Origin: Rathayibacter rhapontici
GTDB taxonomy: Bacteria > Actinomycetota > Actinomycetes > Actinomycetales > Microbacteriaceae
Direction of reading: 5' to 3'
Assembly (NCBI RefSeq): GCF_001995175.1
Contig: NZ_MUKN01000011.1
Location: 1 to 64,000 of the forward strand
Length of the DNA: 64,000 bases
Of this stretch, positions 9,443 to 18,993 are shown in pieces. Both the position numbers and the translations under genes were made by a program. A model generated the notes under the pieces. That model saw nothing but the letters and a program-made list of their open reading frames with translations, was not told where the DNA came from and made no database searches. Numbering within the stretch: the first letter of the stretch is position 1; every line of letters begins with the position of its first letter.

Positions 9443-10159
9443 TCATGAGGTGGCGACGATCGGCTTGATCCCGCGGTGCAGCGCGACGATGCCGAAGGTG
9501 AGGTCCTTGTACGCGACCCGCTCGAAGCCGGCGGCGCGGAGCCAGGACGCCACGACCTTCTGCTCGGGCCACGCGCGGATGGAGTCGCCGAGGTAGTCGT
9601 AGGCCGGGTCGTTCGAGGACGCGAGCCCCACGATGGCGGGCATGACCTTCGCGAGGTACAGGTCGTACGCCGCGGCGAGGAGCTTCTGCGGCGGAGTCGA
9701 GAACTCGCAGATCACGACGCGGCCGCCTGGCTTCACGACACGGAAGAACTCGGCGAGCGCCGTGCGCGGCTCGGCGACGTTCCGCAGGCCGAAGGAGACG
9801 GTGACGGCGTCGAACGACTCGTCCTCGAAGGGGAGGTCCATGGCGTCGGCCTGCACGAACTCGATGCGGTCGTTGCCGGCCTGGCGGGTGCGGCCGACGG
9901 CGATCATCCCCGGCGAGAAGTCGGCCGCGACGACGTGCGCGCCCGAGCGGGCGAGCGAGGCGGAGGAGGTGCCCGTGCCCGCGGCGACGTCGAGGATCCG
10001 CTCGCCCGGCGCGGGGTTCACGGCCCGGGTCGTGGCGATGCGCCAGAGGTGGTCGTTGCCCGCCGAGAGGACCGTGTTGGTCAGGTCGTAGGCGGGTGCC
10101 ACCGTGTCGAACATGGCGGCGACCTCGTCGGGGCGCTTGGTGAGGTCTGCCTTAGTCAC
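9443..10159 (-). CDS. menG: Demethylmenaquinone methyltransferase
   Basis: 238-aa SAM-dependent methyltransferase of the UbiE/MenG family, performing the last step of menaquinone synthesis. Visible motifs are AYDLTN near residue 24, the SAM loop DVAAGTGTSS at 57-66, VQADAMDLPF, SFGLRN and RVVKPGGRVVICEFS. The GTG start at 10159 agrees with the start of similarity and with a TAGACT box 8 nt upstream. It lies divergent to menF, with 256 bases between the two starts. Confidence 0.95.
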   Translation of the reverse strand: MTKADLTKRPDEVAAMFDTVAPAYDLTNTVLSAGNDHLWRIATTRAVNPAPGERILDVAAGTGTSSASLARSGAHVVAADFSPGMIAVGRTRQAGNDRIEFVQADAMDLPFEDESFDAVTVSFGLRNVAEPRTALAEFFRVVKPGGRVVICEFSTPPQKLLAAAYDLYLAKVMPAIVGLASSNDPAYDYLGDSIRAWPEQKVVASWLRAAGFERVAYKDLTFGIVALHRGIKPIVATS

Positions 10160-10167
10160 GATGATCG

Positions 10168-10173
10168 AGTCTA
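10168..10173 (-). promoter_or_regulatory. -10 box (TAGACT) of menG
   Basis: TANNNT hexamer ending 8 nt before the GTG start at 10159. Confidence 0.45.
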
Positions 10174-10403
10174 GAGCGGGCGGCGGGGCGGCGGCTGTGC
10201 ATCCGCCCCCGGGAGACCCTTCCGGGAGGACGTGCGGGACACCGGAACCGCCCAGCTCCGCCTAGCGGGCGGCTCCGGCGCGGATCACAGTACCGGCGCC
10301 GATCCGGCGGGCGGGGGCGGGGCGTGGGACGTCCGCTCCTCTGGCGCTCCCCGCGCTGTCTGCACACCCTCCCGCTCCGAGCGGCCCCGTCCTGCCGCGG
10401 GCG

Positions 10404-10409
10404 TACCCT
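10404..10409 (+). promoter_or_regulatory. -10 box (TACCCT) of menF
   Basis: TANNNT hexamer ending 6 nt before the GTG start at 10416. The rest of the 256-base menG-menF gap shows only GC-rich sequence with no clear -35 or repeat. Confidence 0.5.
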
Positions 10410-10415
10410 GGGGAC

Positions 10416-11660
10416 GTGACGCTCATCGGCGCCGGGGCTCCCCCTCTCCACGTGGGGACGACCCCGCTGGACTCCCCCGCGGCGCTCCCCTCTCTCGCGG
10501 ATCCGCGGCGTCCCCTCCTCTGGCAGCGCAACGGCTCCGGACTGGTGGGACTCGGCGAAGCGCTGCGTCTCGAGTTCTCCGGGCCGGACCGCCTCCGCGA
10601 GGCGGCCGACGCGTGGCGGGCGCTGTCCGCCTCCGCCGACGTCGACGACCCGATCGGACTGCCGGGGACGGGGCTCGTGGCCTTCGGGGCGTTCGCGTTC
10701 TCGGACCGGTCGTCGGCGACCAGCGTGCTGATCGTGCCGCGGACGGTCGTCGGATCGCGCGGGGGGCGCTCCTGGATCACCACGATCTCCTCGGACGGCG
10801 CTACCGGTTCGGAGCCGACTGCCGCGCGGCCGTTCGGGGACGAGTACCGCGTCTCGCTCGTGCCGGGCGCGATGACTCCCGACGGCTACCGCTCGGCGGT
10901 GGCCTCGGCGGTCGGCAGCATCCGCGCCGGGGCGCTCGAGAAGGTCGTGCTCGCGCGCGACCTTCTCGGGCGCCTGCCCGGCGGTGCCGACCTGCGGCGG
11001 ATCCTGGTGGAGTTCGCGAGCACCTACCCCGACTGCTGGACCTTCGCCGTCGACGGGTTCGTCGGCGCGAGCCCGGAGACCCTCGTGGGGGTCGATCACG
11101 GCGCGATCACCGCGCGGGTCCTCGCCGGCACCAGTGAGCGCGGAACAGATGCGGAAGCCGACGCGGCGATCGCGCAGGCGCTCCTGGAGAGCACGAAGGA
11201 CCGCTCCGAGCACGCCTTCGCGATCGCGAGCCTGCTCAGGGAGCTGCGCCCGCACACCTCGTCGCTCACCACGAGCGGTGAGCCGTTCACCCTGGAGCTG
11301 CCCAACCTCTGGCACCTCGCCACCGACGTCCGAGGAGTCCTCGCCGACGCCTCGACCGCACTCGACCTGGTCGACGCCCTGCACCCCACCGCGGCCGTCG
11401 CCGGCACCCCCACCGGCACCGCGCTCGACCTGATCGACGCACTCGAGCCGTTCGACCGCGGCCGCTACGCCGGCCCCGTCGGCTGGATCGACGGCCGCGG
11501 CGACGGAGAGTGGGCCGTCGGTCTCCGCAGCGCCCAGATCACTCCGGACGGCGATGTCACCGCGTGGGCGGGCGCCGGGATCGTCGCCGACAGCGACCCC
11601 GAGGCCGAGCTCGCGGAGACCCGCATCAAGTTCCGCCCGGTGCAGGACGCGCTGAGCTGA
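10416..11660 (+). CDS. menF: Isochorismate synthase
   Basis: 414-aa chorismate-binding enzyme that converts chorismate to isochorismate, the entry to menaquinone synthesis. The chorismate-binding domain is clear: LEKVVLARDLLG, ASPETLVG, VLAGTSERGTD, STKDRSEHAFAI, LHPTAAVAGTPTG and the C-terminal EPFDRGRYAGPVGWIDGRGDGEWAVGLRSA region. The enzyme could instead feed salicylate or siderophore synthesis, but divergence from menG argues for the quinone pathway. The last 35 bases overlap the convergent cupin gene. Confidence 0.9.
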   Translation: MTLIGAGAPPLHVGTTPLDSPAALPSLADPRRPLLWQRNGSGLVGLGEALRLEFSGPDRLREAADAWRALSASADVDDPIGLPGTGLVAFGAFAFSDRSSATSVLIVPRTVVGSRGGRSWITTISSDGATGSEPTAARPFGDEYRVSLVPGAMTPDGYRSAVASAVGSIRAGALEKVVLARDLLGRLPGGADLRRILVEFASTYPDCWTFAVDGFVGASPETLVGVDHGAITARVLAGTSERGTDAEADAAIAQALLESTKDRSEHAFAIASLLRELRPHTSSLTTSGEPFTLELPNLWHLATDVRGVLADASTALDLVDALHPTAAVAGTPTGTALDLIDALEPFDRGRYAGPVGWIDGRGDGEWAVGLRSAQITPDGDVTAWAGAGIVADSDPEAELAETRIKFRPVQDALS

Positions 11661-12051
11661 GCCCGGGCGGGCCCGAGGGCGGATCCGGCGGGCCGAAGAC
11701 CAAGATCAGGTCGGCGGGCTCGGAGGACTCGTTCGCGACGCCGTGCCTGCTGCCGGCCGGCGCGTAGAGGGCGTCGCCCGACCGCAGCACCGTGCTCTCG
11801 CCGTCGACGGTCGCCACCACCTCGCCCGTCGCGACGACGTAGAGCTCGTCGGAGCTCTCGGGCGAGCAGCTCCCGGGGTCGTCGCCGAGGTGCAGGTGCT
11901 CGCCCTCGGAGGCGCCGGGCTCGAGGTGCAGGCGCATCACGGTGGTGGCCAGCGCGGTGGTCGCGCGGAAGTAGTACTCGAGGTCGAGGGTCCCCGATCC
12001 GCCGTAGAGGGTCCTCGTGCGTGCGTCGTCGCCGAGGCGCTGGACGAGCAC
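11626..12051 (-). CDS. Cupin domain protein
   Basis: 141-aa small beta-barrel protein with a cupin core: motif 1 is around GEHLHLGDD, and motif 2 is the GDALYAPAGSRHGV segment. No second domain is present. Cupins of this size bind a metal and act as small-molecule sensors or enzymes; the ligand is unknown. It is the last gene of the oxidase/ABC transporter operon, with its GTG start only 2 bases after the solA stop, so it probably acts on the same compound. The C-terminus overlaps menF by 35 bases. Confidence 0.75.
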   Translation of the reverse strand: MLVQRLGDDARTRTLYGGSGTLDLEYYFRATTALATTVMRLHLEPGASEGEHLHLGDDPGSCSPESSDELYVVATGEVVATVDGESTVLRSGDALYAPAGSRHGVANESSEPADLILVFGPPDPPSGPPGLSSARPAPGGT

Positions 12052-12053
12052 GC

Positions 12054-13190
12054 TCAGCCCAGGACCGGCACGGCGACCGGGGGCCGCACGCCGAACGCCG
12101 CGACGTCCTCGGTGCTCGACCCGTCGAGGGCGAGCTCGGCGAGGACGCGGCCGATGGTGGGGGTGAACTTGAAGGCGTGTCCGGCGCCGAGGCCCACGAT
12201 GATGTCCGGGTGCTCCTCGAGGGGGCTCAGGACGAACCGGCGGTCGGGGGTGAGCGCGTACTGGCAGGTCACCGTGCGCAGCACCTCGCCGCTCGCGGGG
12301 ATCGTGCGGGCCATGAAGCCGGTGAGCTCCTCCAGCAGCTCGGGTGAGGGCACGAAGGTGCGCTCCTCCGGCGCCATGAGGTTGTCCGAGACGTCGCGGG
12401 CGCCTTGATCGTGGGCTCGCCGTAGCCGGGGAAGCCGTAGAAGCAGTGCTCGTCCTCCCAGATCCAGACGGGGAACACGTCGCGCTCGAAGGCGGCGGGA
12501 TCGGCCGGCTTGAAGTAGCTCACCTGCTCCTGCATCGTCACGAGCGGGATCTCGGCGCCGAGCGGGGCGAGGAGCGCGTTCGTCCACGCGTCCGCCGCCA
12601 CGACGACCTTGCCGGCGAGCACGTCGCCGGCGGCGGTGCGGACGATCACGCCGCCCTCGGTGGGGATCAGCGCGTCGACCGCGGTGCGGTCGCGGAGCAC
12701 CGCGCCGTGCTGCCGGGCCTGCATCTGCAGCGCTGCGACCGAGCGTGAGGCGTGCACGATGCCGGAATCGGCGGTGTAGACGGCCGTGGCGCCGGCGGGC
12801 AGCGTGAACTGGGGCCAGCGCGCGGACACCTCCGCGGGCGCAGCAGCTCGAACGGGACCCCGCTCTCGGTGAGGCTCGAGCGGAAGGCCTCGGCCGAGTA
12901 CGGGCTGCCCTCGGGGAAGAAGACGAGACCGCCGGTCACGGTCACGAGCCTCTCGCCCGACACCGCCTCGAAGTCGGCCCAGTCGCGGTAGGCGGCCTGC
13001 GCCAGCCGCACGTACTCGGGGCCCCGTAGGACGTCCGGATGATGCGCGAGGTGTCGTGCGAGGCTCCGCGCACGTGGCCGAGCTCGAACTGCTCGAACGC
13101 CACGGTGCGCGCTCCCCGGCGGGCCAGGTGGTAGGCGGCGGCGCTGCCGAGCGCGCCCAGTCCTACGACGGCGACGTCGAACTTCTCCAT
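12054..13190 (-). CDS. solA: SolA-type N-methyl amino acid oxidase (three frameshifts)
   Basis: Flavoprotein oxidase of the monomeric sarcosine oxidase/N-methyltryptophan oxidase family, which removes N-methyl groups as formaldehyde plus H2O2. The N-terminal FAD motif is VVGLGALGSAAAYHLARRG. The C-terminal part has TCQYALTPDRRF, whose Cys matches the covalent-flavin Cys of this family, and GLGAGHAFKF. The frame is broken near 13024 (GGGG run), 12834 (CCC) and 12403 (CCC). One added base at each site gives a continuous product of about 379 aa, the family length. It is the fourth gene of a transporter operon, which suggests its substrate is the imported amino acid. Confidence 0.82.
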
Positions 13191-13218
13191 GGTGATGCTT
13201 CTCCCGGTGATGAAAGGG

Positions 13219-13238
13219 GGCCGCCGGGTCCGGCGGCC
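13219..13238 (-). other. GC-rich hairpin in the ATPase-solA gap
   Basis: GGCCGCCGG and CCGGCGGCC (9 bp) are separated by 2 bases, midway in the 59-base gap between the ABC ATPase stop and solA start. It could lower read-through or stabilise an mRNA end. The tight loop makes a true terminator less likely. Confidence 0.35.
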
Positions 13239-13249
13239 GGGTGCTGGAT

Positions 13250-14016
13250 TCAGAGGACCTTGGACAGGAACGAGCGGGTGCGCTCGTGCTGCGGGTCCGC
13301 GAGGATCCGCTCGGGCGGGCCGGACTCGACAACGACTCCGCCGTCCATGAAGGTCACGGTGTCGGCGACCTCGCGGGCGAAGCCGATCTCGTGGGTGACG
13401 ACGATCATCGTCATCCCCTCGGCGGCGAGGTCGCGCATGACGTCGAGCACCTCGCCGACGAGCTCGGGATCGAGCGCCGAGGTCGGCTCGTCGAAGAGCA
13501 TGAGGCGCGGGCGCATCGCGAGAGCGCGGGCGATCGCGACCCGCTGCTGCTGCCCGCCCGAGAGGGATCGCGGGTAGCGTCCGCCTTGTCGGCGAGGCCC
13601 ACCCGGTCGAGCAGCACGCGGGCGCGGGCGGTCGCCTCCGACGTCTTCTCGCGCCGCACCAGCACGGGCGCCTCGATCAGGTTCTCGAGAACGGTGAGGT
13701 GCGGGAAGAGGTTGAACTGCTGGAACACCATGCCGATCTCGCTGCGCCGGTGCGCGATCTCTGCGTCGCGGAGCTCGTGCAGGCGTCCGTTGTGCCGGCG
13801 GTAGCCGACCAGCTCGCCCGCGACGCTGATGGTGCCGGCGTCGATCTTCTCGAGGTGGTTGATGCAGCGCAGGAACGTGCTCTTGCCGGAACCGGAGGGG
13901 CCCAGCAGGCAGGTCACCTCGCCCTGCGCCACCGTCAGGTCGATGCCGCGGATGACCAGGTTGCCGCCGTAGCGCTTGTGCACGCCGGTCGCCTCGACCA
14001 TGACCGCGCCCGTCAT
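13250..14016 (-). CDS. Polar amino-acid ABC transporter ATPase (one frameshift)
   Basis: ATPase subunit of a GlnQ/HisP-type amino-acid importer. Walker A is [11 protein letters not shown], the Q-loop is [14 protein letters not shown], and Walker B with D-loop is [17 protein letters not shown], followed by the switch His in [12 protein letters not shown]. The frame is lost near 13578, inside the expected [11 protein letters not shown] signature. One added base restores [19 protein letters not shown] and gives about 255 aa. The ATG at 14016 overlaps the permease stop. Confidence 0.88.
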
Positions 14017-14945
14017 CGCTGCCGCTCCCCTCGTGCGCCGCGCCACGGCATCGCGCTCGCGAGCATCGCCGCGACGGGCGAGGGCTCGAGGCTCGGGCGG
14101 TCGCCGCGGGCGAAGCGCCGCTCGATCACGCGCTGGCCGGCGCTGAGCACGGTGGTGACCAGCAGGTACCAGAGGCTGACGGTGATGAGCAGAGGGATCA
14201 CCTCGAAGTTCCGGGAGTAGATGGTCTGGGCGGCGAAGAGGATGTCGGGGATGGCGATGACGCTCACGAGCGAGGTCGTCTTGAGCATCGAGATCGTCTG
14301 GTTGCCGGTCGGCGGGATGATGACGCGCATCGCCTGCGGCAGCACGATGCGGCGGAAGACCTGCGCCTTGCGCAGCCCGAGGGCCTCGGCGGCGTCGACC
14401 TGACCCGGATCGACCGAGAGCAGGCCCGCGCGCACGATCTCGGACATGTAGGCGCCCTCGTTGAGCCCGAGGCCGAGCACCGCGGCGAGGAACGGGCTGA
14501 TCAGCACGTTCGTGTCGGCCGAGGCGAACGTGGGGCCGAAGGGGATCCCGAGGCTCAGCTCGGGGTACAGCGCGGCGAGGTTGAACCAGAAGATCAGCTG
14601 CACCAGGAGGGGCGTGCCGCGGAAGAACGCGACGAACGCGCCCGCCGCCCCGCCGACCACGACGTTGCGCGACTGACGGCCGACGGCCATCACGACGCCG
14701 ATCGCGATCCCGACGACCATCGCGATGACGGTCAGGAGGAGGGTCGTGCCCAGTCCGCGCAGGATCCGCCCGTCGAGGAAGTAGCCGAAGACACTGCCCC
14801 ATTCGAAGTTCGGGTTCGTCGCGACGGAGTGCGCCGCGAGCGCCGCCAGCAGGAGGATCGCGAGCGTCGCGATCCGCTGCCCCCAGCGGCGGACGGGGAC
14901 CACCGCCTCGGGAGCGGCGGTCGGGCGCTCGAGTACGGCGGTCAT
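14013..14945 (-). CDS. Polar amino-acid ABC transporter permease
   Basis: 310-aa inner-membrane permease of the HisM/GlnP family. Several hydrophobic segments run from about residue 28 to 270. The EAA loop that contacts the ATPase is visible as [22 protein letters not shown]. The [11 protein letters not shown] segment is typical of amino-acid permeases. Only one permease is encoded, so it probably forms a homodimer. The ATG overlaps the stop of the upstream binding-protein gene (ATGA). Confidence 0.9.
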   Translation of the reverse strand: MTAVLERPTAAPEAVVPVRRWGQRIATLAILLLAALAAHSVATNPNFEWGSVFGYFLDGRILRGLGTTLLLTVIAMVVGIAIGVVMAVGRQSRNVVVGGAAGAFVAFFRGTPLLVQLIFWFNLAALYPELSLGIPFGPTFASADTNVLISPFLAAVLGLGLNEGAYMSEIVRAGLLSVDPGQVDAAEALGLRKAQVFRRIVLPQAMRVIIPPTGNQTISMLKTTSLVSVIAIPDILFAAQTIYSRNFEVIPLLITVSLWYLLVTTVLSAGQRVIERRFARGDRPSLEPSPVAAMLASAMPWRGARGERQR

Positions 14946-15880
14946 CCGGTGATCTGCGCGGGCTCGGTGTAGAGCTCGGCCTTCTCGACCGCGCCGACCT
15001 CCACGCCGAAGCGCGCGAGGTTCTCCTGGTAGTCGCCGGTCGACATCAGGTGGTCCAGGGCTGCCTGGAACGCGGGGGCGAGCTCGGAGCCGTCAGGGAA
15101 CGCGATGCCCCACGGGCTCGGCTCGAAGTTGACGTCGAGCGCCTCGAGCGCGCCGTCCGACTGCTCGGCCTGGAAGACCGCGGGCGGCACCGCGCTGACC
15201 GTCGCGTCGACGCGGCCCGAGCTCAGTGCCAGCACGGCGTCGGCGGCGGTCGGGAAGGTCGAGATCTCGATGGCCGGATCTCCGGCGTCGGTGCAGCCGG
15301 CGTCCCACTTCGGCAGCGTGATGTCGTTCTCGGTGGAGCCCTTCAGCACTCCGACCGACTGACCGCAGAGGGTGTCGAGGGTGAGGTCGAGCGGATTCCC
15401 GCCCTCGACGAGGAGGGTCGTACCGCCGAGGAAGTCGCTGACGAAGTCGACCGTCTCCAGCCGCTCGGCGGTCACTCCGAGCGCGGCCGCGGCGGCGTCG
15501 ACCTTCTTCGAGGCGAGCGAGGGGAAGAGGGCGTCGAACTTGATGTCCTCGAACACGATGTCGAGCCCGAGTACCTCGCCGATGAGGCGCATCTCCTCGG
15601 GCTGCGAGCCCGAGAGGGTCGTGCCGTCCTCGGCGAGGTCGAGCAGCGGCGGGTAGCCGGGGCCGCTCGCGATGCGGATCTCGCCCGCCTCGGCGATGTC
15701 GTCGGGAACGAGATCGGCGACGCTCTGCTCGAAGAGCGGACTCGGCTCGGCGGCGGTTCCGGCGGTCGCCTCGGCTGCGCACCCGCTGAGCAGGGCGGCG
15801 GAGGCGAGCACGACGCCGAGGACGGCGGTGCGGCGGAGAGCGGTGCGAGGGACGGTCGTGCGGGGGACGGTCGTGTCCAT
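14942..15880 (-). CDS. Amino-acid ABC transporter substrate-binding lipoprotein
   Basis: 312-aa extracellular solute-binding protein (family 3 type). A lipoprotein signal ends in LLSGC (C34). The mature part has IRIASGPGYPPL, the domain-I pattern of amino-acid binders, then DIVFEDIKFDALFPSLASKKVDAA and GQSVGVLKGSTEND. First gene of the operon binding protein-permease-ATPase-SolA-cupin. GGAG 4 bases before ATG 15880 is a good ribosome site. The ligand is unknown; linkage to a SolA-type oxidase suggests an N-methyl or cyclic amino acid (inference). Confidence 0.88.
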   Translation of the reverse strand: MDTTVPRTTVPRTALRRTAVLGVVLASAALLSGCAAEATAGTAAEPSPLFEQSVADLVPDDIAEAGEIRIASGPGYPPLLDLAEDGTTLSGSQPEEMRLIGEVLGLDIVFEDIKFDALFPSLASKKVDAAAAALGVTAERLETVDFVSDFLGGTTLLVEGGNPLDLTLDTLCGQSVGVLKGSTENDITLPKWDAGCTDAGDPAIEISTFPTAADAVLALSSGRVDATVSAVPPAVFQAEQSDGALEALDVNFEPSPWGIAFPDGSELAPAFQAALDHLMSTGDYQENLARFGVEVGAVEKAELYTEPAQITG

Positions 15881-15979
15881 GGGACTCCTAGGGGCTGCGG
15901 GAAGCGTTCGTGGAGCGGGTGACGGCACACCGCCGTCGCGTTCGGAGGGCCGTGCGGGCCCCGGCCGAGCGAGTGCGAT

Positions 15980-16016
15980 CACTGTAGGAACGCGGGATTC
16001 CGCCGCTGTTACAGTG
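15980..16016. promoter_or_regulatory. Divergent promoter region with CACTGTA/TACAGTG inverted repeat
   Basis: CACTGTA (15980-15986) and TACAGTG (16010-16016) are perfect inverted copies 23 bases apart. Each reads as a TACAGT -10 box, one towards the transporter operon and one towards the tandem-IclR gene. GGAA (15987-15990) and TTCC (15998-16001) lie between them. The two promoters therefore share one regulatory region, a natural site for control by the adjacent regulator. Confidence 0.45.
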
Positions 16017-16074
16017 CGTGCGGAGCGCAACAGCACGGCTCGGGGATTGACGGTTCTGCGACGGGAGGCTGCGC

Positions 16075-17432
16075 GTGAGCGCGCACGTGACGACGGCACT
16101 GCGGGTGGTGCGGCTGCTCGGGGAGCGCCCGGATCCCACGGCACCGCTGGGGGTGGGGGCCGTCGCGGCCGCGCTCGGGGCGCCGCTGAGCTCGGTGTCG
16201 CGGCTGTGCTCGGAGCTGGAGGGCACGGGACTGATCGCGCGCGGCGAGGCCTACGGCAGCTACCGTCTCGGGGCGTCCGCCGTGCGGCTCTCGGGGCGGG
16301 CGGCGGCTCCGGTGGCGCGGTCGCTCCGCTTCGCGCTGACGCTCGCGGCGCAGCAGACGGGCGAGACCGTCGTGCTCGCCGCCGGAGCGCCCGGGCAGCT
16401 GCGGGTGATCGGCAGCGTGCTCTCGTCGTGGACGCTGCACTCCCCCGCGACGGTCGGTGAGCGGATCGTGAGCGGTGCGATCGCGCGCGCTCGGAGACCG
16501 AGGACGCGTCGGTCGAGTCGGCCGAGGGCATGCGGGTCGAGATCGCGACGCCGCTGCTCGCCCCCTCGGGCGACGTCGTCGCGGTGCTGGCCGTCCGTCT
16601 GCCCGCGAACCGGCTGCGCGAGAACGGACCGCGGATCCGCCGGGCGCTCGCCACGGCGCGCAGGAGCATCGAGGCCGCCCTCGACGCGGTGCCGGAGCGG
16701 ACGGCCGCCGCGCCGTTCACCGGCCCTGCTCTGCCCGCGGCGCTCCTCCTCCTGCAGCACCTCGCCGACGGACCGGACACCGTGGCCGGGGCCGCCGCCG
16801 GGGCGGGGCTGCGTCGCGACCGCGCCGCCCGGCTCCTCGACTCGTGCGCGGCGGCGGGCCTCGTCGTGCGCGGCGCCGACGGGGAGTTCCGGCTCGCCTG
16901 GGTCGTGCACGGCTGGTTCCGGGCGAGCGCGGCTCCGCTGATCGTGTCGCGCGGGGGGCCGCTGGTCGCCGACGCCGCCCGGCGGTTGCGCGCCTGCGCG
17001 TTCGTCACGGTGCTCGCCGGGATGCGCAGCCTGACCCTGGTCGAGGAGCTGGAGCTGGCGGGCGAGGGGCTCGCGATGATCCCGTGGCTGGGCCGCGCGC
17101 ATCCGATCGTCGGCTCGGACGGCGGGCCGACCATGCTGATGGACCTGGAGCCCGACGAGTTGACGCAGCTGTTCCCCGCGCGGCACACGCCCCGCGAGCT
17201 GTCGCGGTTCCTCCGCCGGATGCAGCGGGTGCGCCGCGACGGCGTGCTGTCGATGCAGGCCTACGACGACGCGGGCATGGTCTCGATCTCGGCGCCGATC
17301 CGCGACGCGAGCGGCGCCGTGGTGGCAGCGGCGTGCCTGGTGGGGACGACGGACGACGTGACGGCGCGCTCGCGCGAGCTGGAGCGGGCGGCGGTGGAGC
17401 TGGCGGAGGCGGTGTCGGCGGTGCTGCGGTGA
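16075..17432 (+). CDS. Regulator with two tandem IclR modules (one frameshift)
   Basis: About 452 aa after repair. The first half has a winged-helix region (residues 1-65, LGVGAVAAALGAPLSSVSRL then YRLG) followed by an IclR-type sensor domain with ETVVLAAG and PLLAPSGDVVAVLAV. The second half repeats the plan: a second helix-turn-helix with GAAAGAGLRRDRAARLL and a second sensor domain ending ISAPIRDASGAVVAAACLVG. Ordinary IclR proteins have about 250 aa and one module. The frame breaks near 16490; one base restores IARASETEDAS. It is divergent from the amino-acid transporter/oxidase operon and probably controls it. The GTG start at 16075 has GGGAGG upstream. Confidence 0.72.
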
Positions 17433-17433
17433 C

Positions 17434-18920
17434 TCACCGCGTCGTCTCCATGATCCGCAGCCGGCACGCCAGCTCGAGGGCGAAGCGCGTGTCGGGGTCC
17501 TCGAGGTCGAGCTCGAGGGACTGCTCGATGCGGCGCACGCGGTAGTTCACCGCGTTCGGGTGCAGCAGGAGCACCTCGCCGGCGCGGGCCAGGGAGTTGC
17601 GGTTGCTGAGGTAGGCCAGCAGGGTGCGCACCGAGATCGCCGAGCGCTCGGCACCCAGGGCGTCCAGCGGTGCGAGCACGTCGTCGAGCAGCGCGCGGCT
17701 GAGCGGGGATGCGTAGAAGTCGAGGAGCACCCGGCGCAGGCCCGTGACGTCGGTGACCTCGACGGAGCCCAGGCGGCCGGCGGCGACGGCGGACCCGGCG
17801 GTGATGCGCGCCTCCGTCGCCGACTGCCGCAGGCCCGACGCGCCGGACTGCGGGGTGCCGAGGCGACGGTGAAGGTCCAGCCCTCGCTCGCGATCGCCGA
17901 GCCGTGCGCGACGAGGCGCTCGACCAGATCGCGGACGCGGCGCTGATGGTCCGGGGCGCCCGACTCCTCCGACGCCACGACCACGAGGTCGTCGTGGAAC
18001 ACGGCGAGGTGCCAGGTCTCGTCGCGGCCGTCGGTGAGCTGGAACGCGGTCAGCTCGATCGCGGCGACGAGCGCGGCGGGCAGGCGGCGCTCGGGGTCGT
18101 CGCGGTGGCGCGGGGTGATCCAGGCGGCGGCGTGCGCGAACTGCACCGGCAGGCCGGCGCGCGCGGCGTCGACAGCGAGGGCGTCGATCCGGGACGACTC
18201 GGCGAGCAGCAGCTCGACGACGAGGTCGGCGCGCGAGCGGGCCGGGCCGAAGCGCACCTGCGACTCGCGCTGCAGCGCGCGCGAGAGCATCGCGGCGACC
18301 ACGGGCAGGGCGATCTGCACGGCGGCCTCGGGCTCGTCGGCGACGAGGCGGCCGACGGCGACCTCGCCGATGCAGACCGCGTCGGAGTCGGTCCACGTGA
18401 CGGAGGGGTCGTCCACCATCCTCAGCTCCGCGCCCAGGGCGGCACCGGCGGCCTCGAGCACCGCCGAGCGCGCGTCGAGCGGCTCGCCCGCGCACACCGC
18501 GCGCACAGCGACGACAGCGTGCTCGGCGCGTGCGAGCGCCTCGGCCGCTCCCCCGCGCAGCAGCCGGTCGATCGAGACGGCGAGATCGGAGGGAGGCGCG
18601 CTCGCGGTGAGGACGGGCAGCGCGCCGCGGTCGGCGAGGGAGCGCGAGGTCTCGGCGAGCGCCAGGTCGCCGACGAAGAGCAGGGCCGCGACCTCGGCGG
18701 CGATGGCGCGGCGGATGACGATGTCGATCTGGTACGCCCGCGGCGGCTCCGCGCCGCTGGGCAGGACGATCACGAGGTGGCCGGGGAGGGCGCGGCCGAC
18801 CTCGTCGATCGCGAGCATCTCGACTCCGCTCAGCGCCACTCCGGCGACGTCGCCCGCGCGGCAGAGCATGCCGAACTGCTCACCGTGCTCGAGGACGTGA
18901 GCGAGGGAGGTCTGTGCCAT
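17434..18920 (-). CDS. PucR-type transcriptional regulator (one frameshift)
   Basis: About 495 aa. The N-terminal PucR-like sensor domain (residues 1-125) begins LAHVLEHGEQFGMLCRAGD. The C-terminus carries the PucR/CdaR helix-turn-helix: VRTLLAYLSNRNSLARAGEV, LHPNAVNYRVRRIEQ, DPDTRFALELACRL. The frame slips near 17862, and one added base gives VALGTPQSGASG. Family members are often activators of purine, ureide or amino-acid catabolism. It is divergent from the DUF917/hydantoinase operon with 73 bases between the starts, so control of that operon is likely (inference). The ATG at 18920 is preferred to the longer frame because the PucR domain begins there. Confidence 0.8.
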
Positions 18921-18952
18921 GAGACCAATCTGCCGCATTTCTTCATGGTGCT

Positions 18953-18971
18953 GGCACATTCCTCCGGTGCC
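18953..18971. promoter_or_regulatory. Possible operator between the PucR-type gene and the DUF917 operon
   Basis: GGCAC (18953-18957) and GTGCC (18967-18971) form an inverted repeat with 9 bases between, in the middle of the 73-base divergent gap. It is a candidate binding site for the PucR-type regulator. Confidence 0.3.
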
Positions 18972-18981
18972 GCCGCCGAAT

Positions 18982-18987
18982 TAGCCT
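18982..18987 (+). promoter_or_regulatory. -10 box (TAGCCT) of the DUF917 operon
   Basis: TANNNT hexamer ending 6 nt before the ATG at 18994; predicts that the long operon transcript starts at its first codon. Confidence 0.45.
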
Positions 18988-18993
18988 CGGTGC

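Noticed and set aside
12054-13190. solA as a real pseudogene or as a programmed frameshift gene
   Set aside because: Three separate breaks, each a lost base in a G or C run, with otherwise intact active-site motifs, fit the window-wide error pattern better than decay. No slippery heptamer plus stem structure was seen.
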